Shown here one piece after another: positions 1 to 8,749 of a stretch of 64,000 nucleotides of DNA (the first letter of the stretch is position 1; the number at the start of each line of letters is the position of its first letter). Source of the stretch: Trypanosoma brucei gambiense DAL972 (Eukaryota; Euglenozoa; Kinetoplastea; Trypanosomatida; Trypanosomatidae); assembly GCF_000210295.1 (NCBI RefSeq), contig NC_026740.1, forward strand, positions 1,309,691 to 1,373,690, written 5' to 3'. The notes under the pieces were generated by a model. The model was not told where the DNA came from and did not search any database. It saw nothing but the letters and a program-made list of their open reading frames with translations. Made by a program: the position numbers and the translations under genes.

Positions 1-138
1 CATGACAATCCAATAGGTTTGAACCTTTCGGTTGATGTGAGAAGACAGAACAGAAAGTGCCGGGTGGAACCACCAATTTTTATAACCAACGGCGCGCCAC
101 TGGGTCTACGGATGTGCCTGCAAGTTAGCAATCTGTAG
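1..138 (+). CDS. 3' end of a plus-strand gene (partial), unknown product
   Basis: Frame 1 is open from the window edge for 45 codons and stops with TAG at 136-138. The peptide has a mixed, protein-like composition (it includes VEPPIFITNGAPLG) and the other two plus frames stop at once. I do not recognise the family. If real, it is the last gene of a rightward transcription unit that converges on the long leftward unit filling the rest of the window. An open run of this length can occur by chance, so the call is tentative. Confidence 0.45.
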   Translation, partial: HDNPIGLNLSVDVRRQNRKCRVEPPIFITNGAPLGLRMCLQVSNL

Positions 139-1333
139 AGTGTCCGTGGTGAAGTAGCAGCTGTCGTTTCAAAACTTTAAAATTCTCTGCTGAATATGTT
201 GTACGATAGCGATGTGGAAACGTGTCATGTTATCTTGTGCCGTTTATCACACTGACAATGCAATAAGGTTCGCCAACAATTCACTGCGAAACTAAACTAG
301 CACAACGTCATCAAAGGTGAAGCGCTAGGGATACGTACGTGTTTTTCGTGGGAAACCATGTTTGCGTGAATTTCAGCAACACAATTGGTGTGTTCGATGA
401 AACAATTCCATTGAAGCTAGTAACTGTTGCCTCTTACAGATTTGTTGAGGGACACAAGACACGTCGTACCGTCCGAAATTACTATGCCTTCAGCTGAGCT
501 AAAGGGGACTTATGCGACGCTCCCTATATTATTGGTGATTTTTTCTTTAAAGTTTATGAAAGGTAAAATCTGTTACCTTTTGTTAATTGGGGAGCTGGGG
601 ACAGAAATTTTGTGTGGGTTATACAAGTCGTTTTGACGGAGATGTTAAGCACTACTACAGCTTTGATATACGCACACTGCTGTTTTCGATTGACGTGTGA
701 AAGCAGAGTGGCATGGCGTTGGGCAGTATAGCAAGCAGTAACACATCAGTTCTCGTCGTGAAGCGGTTACTCGTCGCCGTTACTTGACATCCACCCACTG
801 TATACACAACAGTCTACCCGTTATCCTTACAAGAGCAGTTGTTCTGACCTTATCATGTGACTGTGATAGGGGCATTCTGTTATTCATCTTGCAAAATTTT
901 CGGACCGCCGCCAAGTGACTTCTCCAAGAAATAATTGGAACACACCTCCACAGAAGTTGATGATCATTTATTTATTTATTTAAAATCACGTCACAATCAG
1001 AGGAGATGTGCAGATGCGGCAGTAGGGTAGTTGAATTTTATTTCATGTTGGCACCGAGGCACTTCAACTGCGCGAGAAGAAAATACTTAAGATGTAGTCT
1101 CGTGCTCCAAACTAGTTTGCATAATCAGTGAGAAGTATTGTGCAGATTGTGGTAGCGTTTTTTTTTCTAATAAAAAAAACCGCAGGGGTACCCACTACTT
1201 GTGTGTACTTGATTTGATTTGGCAACTGCCAACACTGTTTGTGAAGATGGTGGCAGTTAGGAGTTGTTCGTGTACGATCAGCTCACTGAGTTTTTAACGC
1301 GATACCCATTGTGCACACCGATTCAAGTAGAAA

Positions 1334-1438
1334 ATGGGTGACGGCAACACCAACACGTTGTGGGACCGACGTTTGTCGGTGATGGACGATGGTTTTGCGA
1401 TTCCACATGCCGTTAAACGTTACTACTCAATGCTTTGA
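1334..1438 (+). CDS. Possible 34-aa small ORF
   Basis: ATG at 1334, TGA at 1436. The peptide begins MGDGNTNTLWDRRLSVMDDG and continues with FAIPHAVKRYYSML, a composition more like a folded protein fragment than UTR translation. It could be a micro-ORF, a decayed gene fragment or chance. No homologue is recognised. Confidence 0.2.
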   Translation: MGDGNTNTLWDRRLSVMDDGFAIPHAVKRYYSML

Positions 1439-1565
1439 TAACAGAGGCATTGTCTTTGCTTGAAAGGTACCGCTACTGTTCTTAACCTTGCATAACTAAT
1501 TATCAGCCGTCTGTTTGTATTTGTTTTCAGCTTGTCCAAATCGGTTTTTGTGAGGGTATCGTGCG

Positions 1566-1778
1566 ATGTTGCACTCTAACACACTTGATCTAACAACGGC
1601 TGCTGTTGTCGTTTCCGTTTTGCTGCCGATCCTGCACCTCTTCGAAAAATATGTTGAGGGGCAGCACAACAGCGTAGGCAAAGGCGTGGTTATGCCTGAT
1701 ATGTGCTTATATTTTAAAAATGCCATCAACTGTCGTCACCCCTTTAACTTGGTGGGCCGCCGGCGCCAAGTGGTTTAA
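1566..1778 (+). CDS. Possible 70-aa ORF with one hydrophobic segment
   Basis: The ATG at 1566 lies about 35 nt after an AG at 1529-1530 preceded by a T-rich stretch, an arrangement compatible with a trans-splice acceptor. Residues about 9-26 (LTTAAVVVSVLLPILHLF) could form a membrane helix, followed by a basic C-terminus ending GRRRQVV. No family is recognised. It lies in the strand-switch region, so it may be non-functional. Confidence 0.25.
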   Translation: MLHSNTLDLTTAAVVVSVLLPILHLFEKYVEGQHNSVGKGVVMPDMCLYFKNAINCRHPFNLVGRRRQVV

Positions 1779-2097
1779 TACTCGTCTTGGCGTAGGTAAT
1801 GCATATTGGTATTTGCTGCTCAATGTAAACGAGCACGTTGCTGTAAGCCGTTGTTACGACCAGCATCAGGGCATGACGACTAAATTCTGAATCCCCTCTC
1901 GCTGTGTAATTGATTTCCGTGCATTTGAGAGCCGGCGCAGCTTACCGTTAACAAACGTTCACATACTCAGCCCTCTTACAGCTGTAGAATAAGTCTAGTA
2001 ACGAACACAATAGTAACACGAAAGCACAAAAAAAATGTTGGTGATATCTTTTCTTTTCGGTGCCGCGAGCAACTGACCTTAAGCCGCCAGTCGAGCT

Positions 2098-2487
2098 TTG
2101 AGTAAAGAAGGGCAGTCGCATGAACATTACAATTTGTCCGAATTTGTTTCCTTTGTTACCACAAGTTATTTGTTGCAGTGGTCACTTGGTGAGCGGTATT
2201 CGTTTTATGATGAATGCTGTTTTTTTTTTTTTGTTACTTCTCTCGAAGCCTTTGCTCACGAAGAAAATACCCAAGCTTACTCGAATTTTGTTTTGCCATT
2301 GGCGGTTACCGGGGCCACAAAGCTCGAAAGGCACAACGTGAAGGAGATAGGGGGGGGCATATTTATGTCCGTGATGGAGTCCATCAATGAACCAAGACCC
2401 GTTTGCATCCCTATTTTACTCAGCCTTCGGATTTGTTCGAGGTGCAGACTCAATGCGCCAGTTTATTTATTTATGCTTATTTACTAG
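2098..2487 (+). other. Open frame without a convincing start (possible gene remnant)
   Basis: This plus frame is open for 129 codons but starts only at TTG and crosses a long T run at 2220-2231. Parts read as protein-like (for example TSLEAFAHEENTQAYSNFVL), others as UTR. It may be a decayed gene fragment. No family recognised. Confidence 0.15.
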
Positions 2488-2657
2488 ATTTCTTCTAAGA
2501 CGTAGGGAGGGTGCCACTCCCGGAATGATACCTTTCAATATCTCCTGGCAATGGCATTGCATACAAGAACGAAGCTAACGCTACTCTATACCCCATTTCT
2601 CTCTCATCAACCTTATTGTGTTCCACGTCTTGCGCAATTGCTGTTTGTAGGTGCAAG

Positions 2658-2924
2658 ATGGGAAAACAGAAGAAGCGGCTTCCAAAGCAAAAGCGGAAAG
2701 TCCCTATGGCAGAGCGCTCCCGTAAGCTAACAAAAAAGGGAAAACTTAAACGCCGACGCGGTGACCTGAAAATGGTCCACAATCTCGATGTCAGTTTCCC
2801 CGTGAAGCAAAAGAAAGGTGGAAAGTGGGTGAGAACGGGTGAGCGCCGCTGCAACGTACACACGGTTTGCAATTGTGTTAACCGCACGGATCCCACCAAA
2901 ATGGCACGAGTGACGAATCGTTGA
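2658..2924 (+). CDS. Possible 88-aa very basic protein
   Basis: The ATG at 2658 follows a pyrimidine-rich stretch (about 2585-2650) and AGs at 2649-2650 and 2656-2657, a layout typical of a trypanosome trans-splice acceptor with almost no 5' UTR. The N-terminal half is dominated by Lys and Arg (starts MGKQKKRLPKQKRKVP, then KLTKKGKLKRRRGD), resembling nucleolar or ribosome-associated tails. The C-terminal part has three Cys (RRCNVHTVCNC). No family is recognised. It is on the strand opposite to the large unit, in the strand-switch region. It may be a real small gene or a remnant. Confidence 0.35.
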   Translation: MGKQKKRLPKQKRKVPMAERSRKLTKKGKLKRRRGDLKMVHNLDVSFPVKQKKGGKWVRTGERRCNVHTVCNCVNRTDPTKMARVTNR

Positions 2925-3667
2925 GGACCCACCCAACACACCTGGAGATAGCAGTAAAGTGTGTTTTCCCTGCAGGGTCAGACGTGCGCCTTCCGCCGCT
3001 CACGGAAAGCGTTATGTTCCCCACGTAAGGGAAGAGGCCGCGTACGCGTACGTGGCTCAGGTGCCGTCACCTCGTCGGCCATACGCACAAAGCACCCGCA
3101 GTCACAACTCCGCGGTCGACCGTGCATCCCCGTACTAACCCATTGGCCAACCATCTCACTGCGTACCTTTTTGCTTATTCAGTCCTTTTTTTTTTCTTGG
3201 TTTTAGAGTTCACTATGTAAAGGCGGTGCGCAAGCCAGTGTAGTATTCGGCGGGGATTCGAATGCGGGGAGGCTCCAAGACAGCAACCCAGCAGCAGCGG
3301 CTCGGCTGGAGGAGAACTGGAGAGGGGAAGGGAAGGGGGCGGCGCGGAAGCATCGAGGCAGCGTGGGTCTCCAAGGCTGACGTTTAGGAGGTCCGCCACG
3401 AACCCGGCACCTGTTCCCGACACACACGCGGGATTTAGAGGCAACACCCCCGCCCCGTGGATTTAGGAAGTATTGGGGAATGTGCTCGAACTGGTAAAAT
3501 AAAAGGGGAGCAAGGAGGTAACCTCTGGAAAGGCGATGGAAACTGTTTTCCGGGTGGCATAACCGACGTTTGGACAGAAGGGGCGCCCAAAGAGGAAGGC
3601 GATACGGGACGAAGGAACGAAGAGATAAACCGCCCACGCGGCCACCCAGGGGAAAGGGAAACCTAAC
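2925..3667. other. GC-richer unexplained spacer
   Basis: No convincing gene. GC-rich for a spacer, with a repeated GTACGCGTACG element at about 3038-3053 and a purine-rich segment at about 3290-3340 and 3480-3660. A TTCGAAT core at about 3255 looked like a Pol III B box but lacks a matching T-stem. Confidence 0.5.
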
Positions 3668-4060
3668 TCACTGAAAATTTATTTCAAGAAGCCAGCAGCC
3701 ACGCGAGCACGGACCCTCTGGACACATAAGTTTCTCGCTTTTAGAAACTGGCAACTGAGAAAACATTTCAACTCGCATGGAGAGTTTGTCTTTCCAAAGA
3801 GGCGCGAAATTTGGGGACTGTATATGGAGGAGGAGGGCTTGGGCGCAAGGCACCGGTGTAATAGAAGGTAGGAAAGCACAACCCGGACCGTGAGCAAGAT
3901 TCGCCAAGCGCGGTTCAACTCCTCCGTTGTTTCCGCACTGAAAGCGGTCGGTCACAAGCTCTCGCCCCGGCGCGCGCCGGTGGCGGTTTGTGGCTGCTCT
4001 TGTGATCCGTCGGTGGTTTCGGTGATGCGTTTTACTTCTCAAACCCGCCGTCGCCCACAT
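3668..4060 (-). CDS. Possible 130-aa protein, last minus-strand ORF
   Basis: ATG at 4060, with a pyrimidine tract on the coding strand (complement of 4085-4101) followed by AGs (complement of 4075-4076 and 4071-4072) just upstream of the start. That is a well-formed trans-splice acceptor. The protein is rich in Arg, His and Cys, with no motif I know. It would be the most downstream gene of the leftward unit. Because the GC-rich tract keeps several frames open, it could be chance. Confidence 0.3.
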   Translation of the reverse strand: MWATAGLRSKTHHRNHRRITRAATNRHRRAPGRELVTDRFQCGNNGGVEPRLANLAHGPGCAFLPSITPVPCAQALLLHIQSPNFAPLWKDKLSMRVEMFSQLPVSKSEKLMCPEGPCSRGCWLLEINFQ

Positions 4061-4676
4061 TTGAATCTACCTGCCTAAACAATTGAAAGAACAGAAGGAA
4101 ACGCGCAGATGGCAGCGAAGAGACCACCGGCTTAGCGCCTCGCAGTCCGCGCATCACCCCACTTCCGACCGCATTCAAAGTGGAATTTAGCAATTCTCCT
4201 TTCACACCCCTGCCGACACACAAAAAAAAAATAATAGTAATATTGACAATAATGATAATGATGAACAACCCGGGAATATAGTCAACGTGTGGCTAAAAAA
4301 TAAATAAATAAAAGGGACCCTCGCACGAACACACAAGACAGCGTGTCCGAAGATTTTCGGCGACGGTTTGTGCGTCTGCGACCGAATATTCAATCCACTG
4401 TTAATCATCCTCCACACCCTCCTACTTTAACCACATCGTTTCTGTTTCAAAAGTCAACCCCTTTCTCGTTTCACATTTTTATCCATTACATGTTTCCCCC
4501 TTAATGCGCGGACCCTCACCTCGTAGCTCGGTTTACTTTAATTCATTTTACCCCCACGCACCTATTTTCCCCAGACGATCCCATTTTCTTTCCTTCTTTT
4601 TATCCCTCCCCCTTCCCGTTCCCCGCTCGCTCGTTAACGCTCGCTCCGTCGATAACATTAATTTTTCGTACGAGAC
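4061..4676. other. Spacer between small minus-strand ORFs
   Basis: UTR-like sequence with an A run and ATA/AAT-rich stretch at 4221-4262 and TAAATAAATAAA near 4298. A plus frame from 4504 is open through 5004 but is the antisense of the 83-aa ORF below and is not called. Confidence 0.5.
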
Positions 4677-4928
4677 TCACTTTGTCGCTTCGTTTCGGAC
4701 TTCCTTGACGGCCTTAAGGACGTTCTTCGGTAGTTTGGCGGTGGCAAATATGAGGTTGGTGCGGCGGTCCAACTCCGACTTCAACTCATCCACCCTCCCC
4801 GATTCCTCCTTCTCGTCCCGCCTTCCACCGGCGCCTCCCGCTTGCGGTTTCGGAGCGCGGCCCGCGTCCTGCGCATCTCCCCTGCTGCCGCCGGCTTGGG
4901 GCTTTGCTGCTCCGCCTCGTCCCTTCAT
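4677..4928 (-). CDS. Small hypothetical protein, 83 aa, helical C-terminus
   Basis: The N-terminal 35 residues are low-complexity Gly/Ala/Arg with two copies of a KPQAGG unit (around residues 9-14 and 27-32). The C-terminal half (VDELKSELDRRTNL then LPKNVLKAVKEVRNEATK) is charged and predicted helical. No family recognised. It lies on the same strand as the downstream transcription unit, 978 nt beyond the stop of the surface-glycoprotein-like gene. The antisense frame is also open, but its Ser/Pro/Phe-rich translation looks less natural. A mitochondrial or RNA-binding role cannot be argued from sequence. Confidence 0.45.
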   Translation of the reverse strand: MKGRGGAAKPQAGGSRGDAQDAGRAPKPQAGGAGGRRDEKEESGRVDELKSELDRRTNLIFATAKLPKNVLKAVKEVRNEATK

Positions 4929-5906
4929 TTCTCCTCTTAATTGTAAATGGCACGCGGTTATTCAATTGATGTGTTTGGATAATGTGTCCGATGCGCCCAA
5001 TTAATCAATATTATAAGCTAGACGGTGTGAATTGCCGCGTATAACCAACTGGGCAGATGAAACTGCGCGCTTGCTTCCTTTTTCGGATGCGTGTATGTCT
5101 TAACTGACGCTTTTGCCTTCTCGATATAAAGATGATGGGCTTATGGTACAGCGCACGGGCGACAGGGAGGCCATGACAGTGTGAACGGCCATGGATGGGT
5201 GCCAGCGGCGACACAAAAACAAAACAACAACAAGTGATTGGCAAAGAGGAAGGGGAGGGGATGGAAAGAAATACGGAATAAATTGTGAAAATCGTGAAGG
5301 CCCGCCGCTTTCACATCCATAATCCCAACGCATTTCCACAAAAAAGACCACAGTACTCGGTAACGCAGGGAACGTTCAGGCTTCAGCCGATGCAAGCAAT
5401 ACGAATTTAAAAACACAGAGAACCTCTTTCAGCAAGGTTAAAACGCCACGAGTCCACGTGAAGACAAAAAAAAAGGGCAATAAACCACACAACAGAGTGC
5501 AAGGGATGGTTTCGCACACGGTGAATCACCTTATCATTCGACTAGGGCGCAAAAATTAACAACAATACCAACCTTCCCCCCTTTAAAGAATGAGGAAAAA
5601 AAAAAAACACCCCTCCTCCCTCTTTTCCGCGCCTCTTTATTATGGGGCCAAAAAACACATATACCTCCGGTGTTGGTCAAAGCTTTTAAGACCCCCCGAC
5701 GGGAGCAACAACGACTGCAAAGAGACGGTAAACACACAAGAAGAGTGAAGAAGAAATGACAAAAGGGGAAAGGGAGGAACAAAACGCACTAAACATGGGC
5801 ATGTATGCCCCAAAATCTCCTCCCGCCCAGCCACCCGGAAAAGCACAGAAACTCGGGTGACGGCATGCACGTCGCGCGGAAGAAGAGGGAAGAAAAAGAG
5901 TCCTGT
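4929..5906. other. Intergenic region, 978 nt
   Basis: Probably the 3' UTR of the surface-glycoprotein-like gene plus the leader of the 83-aa ORF. The coding strand has pyrimidine tracts (complement of 5235-5276 and 5466-5478) and long T runs (complement of 5593-5607). No ORF with a credible start. Confidence 0.5.
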
Positions 5907-6866
5907 TCAAGAGTCCGCGAAAGCTTGAAGCTCCCGCTCACTGAAACCCGATGCAATACGTTTGTGGTAGCATATTGTCCTACAAAACTGCTTCAACGCC
6001 ATTGACCCCAGAACAAACAACACAATGACCATCAACACTATGGAACTGAAGAGAATAATGTAGAAGGGTTTCTCATTCCTTTCCGGTGGGACCGGGGGCG
6101 GTGGTGGCGTAGGGCCGGGTTCTGGTCCTGGTTTTGGCCCAGGTGGAGGTTGTAACCCCGAAATGGCAACCTTAGCCGCTTCATTTCCTGCCGCCACTGC
6201 CATCGGTACCTGCTGCGCTGCTCCCTGGCGGGCCTCACTCGCGGCGCCGACAATACCCTCCAACTCCCGTAATAATTTCTCAGTCTCGGTGAGGTTCGCC
6301 CGTATGGTGGGGTCTTTCACAAACGGTAGCGCCCGTTGCATGGCGTCCTCCAGCGAGTCTGCTGTGACGTTCTTTCTCTCCCTCTTGTTACATTTGTCAG
6401 TGACGTGCTGCCTAAACGAAACCTCCGTACCATCCACTAAGTGCTTGAGATACCCGTTCGCCACCTCAGCGCACCGCACAACACGCACTGCGGCATCCTT
6501 GAACTGCGACCACAGTCCTCGGACCCTTTGGATTTCTTCGTTACACAGAACGATTGCAGTTCTTACTTTGTTAAACGCGGCCAAAACAACTTCAATAGCT
6601 TCAGCTGACTGTGAGGATGCCGCCCGCAGCACGGCGGCGTAGGCCTTTCGTACTTCCATCTCCGCTATTGCCCCGCTTTGTGACGCCACAGTGGCGTTTC
6701 GGCGCACATGCACCTTCATAGAATCAACAGCATCCCACGGCACTCCATTCAATTGTTTGATTAATTCACACACGGCCTCGTCACCGTCATTCTCGGTGAG
6801 TGCCGTCCTCCCAAGCACACTCCCAAACAAGAGGAAGCTAAGATATACGTAATAAATCAAGATCAT
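5907..6866 (-). CDS. Type I surface glycoprotein, invariant surface glycoprotein (ISG)-like
   Basis: Predicted 319-aa membrane protein. I start at the ATG at 6866 because it puts a clean signal peptide at the N-terminus (MILIYYVYLSFLLFGSVLG); the longer reading begins with GTG. The ectodomain is helical with four Cys, and NxT sites (NAT, NVT, NLT). Then come a Pro-rich stalk (PPPGPKPGPEPGPTPPPPP), one membrane helix at about 267-289 and a short cytoplasmic tail with two Cys. This matches the architecture of T. brucei ISG-type coat proteins with helical-bundle ectodomains. The family is inferred from layout rather than a diagnostic motif. It is near the downstream end of the unit, beside the strand-switch region. 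A purine tract at 6961-7010 (pyrimidine on the coding strand) could serve its splice acceptor. Confidence 0.7.
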   Translation of the reverse strand: MILIYYVYLSFLLFGSVLGRTALTENDGDEAVCELIKQLNGVPWDAVDSMKVHVRRNATVASQSGAIAEMEVRKAYAAVLRAASSQSAEAIEVVLAAFNKVRTAIVLCNEEIQRVRGLWSQFKDAAVRVVRCAEVANGYLKHLVDGTEVSFRQHVTDKCNKRERKNVTADSLEDAMQRALPFVKDPTIRANLTETEKLLRELEGIVGAASEARQGAAQQVPMAVAAGNEAAKVAISGLQPPPGPKPGPEPGPTPPPPPVPPERNEKPFYIILFSSIVLMVIVLFVLGSMALKQFCRTICYHKRIASGFSERELQAFADS

Positions 6867-7620
6867 TACCTCGTTGGTCACACGATGCGCAATTAACACC
6901 GTCGCAGCGGAGACTTCCTTTCCAAATTAGCAAGCCATTCGCCACGGGAACGCACGGGTGGTACGACGAAAAGGGAGAGAAGAGGAAAGAACAAGAGGAG
7001 GGGACAAAAGTGAACCTCATGGGGCGTATGTGTGTGTGTGTGTGTGTGAGGGGGTTTCTAGTGGCCACGAGCAACATGCCACACATTTAAATATTTCGCG
7101 CGCATCTGCGGCTGGTGGTCGGGAAAATTGGGGAAGAAAAAAAGAAAGGAAAAGAGCCGCCGCACCTGTATCACCTCTTGGGCTCTTTTTTTTTTTCCTC
7201 CCTCCTCGGTGCGTGACATTGTTCTGCAGCCAACCAAATCCCGTTAACACAACTTGCGCTGCTACCACCAGATGTGCCCGATAATTACTTGTGCTGACAT
7301 CTAGAAAACAATAAGAAAGAGCAGGATGAAAGGGGAAGTGTTCATACGCATCGTTGAATACAATGCCACGCATATGCAAGCAAGCATACCCCATCGTAAG
7401 TGGACAGAAACTTGTGTATGGTTAAGCAAATGCGACAAAGCAAAAAAAAAAAAGACAAGAGAAACCCAGCGGTACGAAGAAGGGGGCACACACATACACA
7501 CCCCGGCAATAAATAACATTGTGTGACATAATTTCTTCACTTTCCCCTCTTCCATCCCTCCCTCCCTCTCCCTCCCAAAACACACACACACACACACGCA
7601 TACACACCCTCACATTCAAA

Positions 7621-7663
<43 letters not shown>

Positions 7664-8749
7664 CTTCAGCCCGGCCACATCCAATTTGTTCACCAACGTA
7701 CGCCAGCAAACCGTCTCCAGGCAATGAATCAGAGACGAAGGAGAGAGGATGGAGTTGGATTCAATCGGTTACCGGACGAAAAATAAAACAAGTGGGTGGA
7801 ATTCGGCGGGACATAAAAACAAAAAAAGAAAATTCTGTTACTGGCTCTTCTTTTTGTTTCTGACGCTTCAATTGCTCGGCGTACCCGCATTTGCAAACAA
7901 CAACAAATCCCTTACATTCACTTCATAAACTTACTACAACCACACACAAAAATTCCGCGATGTTGGTGTTGCAGCTCCTCGAACACGGTCTACTACCACG
8001 CACGCCACCAGGCCCCTAACCGTTGTCGCTTGTTGCATTAGCACTGTTAAATTCATTTACCCTCTCCCCCTTCCCGCCTGTTTAATCCCTAAACTCATCT
8101 GTTTGAACCGTAGCGAAAAAATTCAAGAACTCATTACAGTGATAATGATTGTAATAATAATTATTATAGTAATATCATATGGCAGGCAGCGGTGAGTTTA
8201 AAACACAAAAACAAAAGGGAACACATACGTCCGTTCCAAACTTTCGTCTCAGTTTCAAATGCGCTGGCGAGACGGAGGCGGTAGTTAAGAGGAGGGAAGT
8301 ATACGTTTGGGGGGATGGAGAAAGATCAGCAAAGAAACTAAAGTCATCTCAGCTTTTGTTTGCTTCTGCCTTTTCGTGCCTATTAACGTTGGGGGGGGGA
8401 GGGAAGAGAGGGAAGAGGGAAGAAAATCGTTGTGAGCACACTGTGGCCGAAAACAGTTAATGCTCAAACGCAATATTCCTTTCGATGCTGTGATTGCCTT
8501 TCACACCCCCATTAGGGTGTAATATGATAGCAAGTAGATTCTCTCGCTTCTTCTACTCCCTTTAACACCACCTTTATAATTTAGTTACGTGTTCCCTTCT
8601 GTTCCCTCTCCAGCACTCCTTCACGTGCACTCAAACACACGCACCTCTATATTTTCTTCCATCTCAAGCCCCCCCCCTGCTCATTTCAGCCAGCATTTGC
8701 CGCTGCTGCCCCACCCCTACTTCCACCTTCCTTAATATATCTTTCAGAA
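6867..8749. other. Long intergenic region with microsatellites, 1.9 kb
   Basis: Mostly the expected 3' UTR of the PB1-WD40 gene. It holds a (GT)n run at 7029-7047, a T run at 7187-7196, the (AC)n and (AT)n runs listed separately, and a G run near 8391-8399. No ORF with gene-like composition. Confidence 0.5.
7580..7661. repeat. (AC)n followed by (AT)n microsatellites
   Basis: (AC)9 at 7580-7597 and (AT)17 at 7627-7661, separated by about 30 nt. Both lie in the presumed 3' UTR of the PB1-WD40 gene. Confidence 0.95.

Larger units (their letters stand above)
139..2657. other. Poorly coding spacer, left half of the convergent strand-switch region
   Basis: About 2.5 kb with no convincing long gene. 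It holds AU-rich UTR-like sequence such as a TTTATTTATTTATTT run near 966-982, an A/T run near 1160-1180, a T run at 2220-2231 and three small plus-strand ORFs listed separately. No tRNA box pair or recognised transposon end was seen. Confidence 0.6.

Noticed and set aside
3050..3110. TGGCTCAGG-type A-box match on the plus strand
   Set aside because: No B box at the right distance and no cloverleaf possible.
3249..3266. TTCGAAT core resembling a Pol III B box (tRNA)
   Set aside because: The flanking bases do not form a T-stem and no A box or acceptor stem is present.
3203..3637. 144-codon minus frame in the GC-rich block
   Set aside because: No ATG-based start and no protein-like pattern; GC-rich sequence keeps several frames open by chance.
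4504..5004. 166-codon ATG frame on the plus strand
   Set aside because: Antisense to the 83-aa minus ORF; Ser/Pro/Phe-rich translation typical of an antisense shadow.
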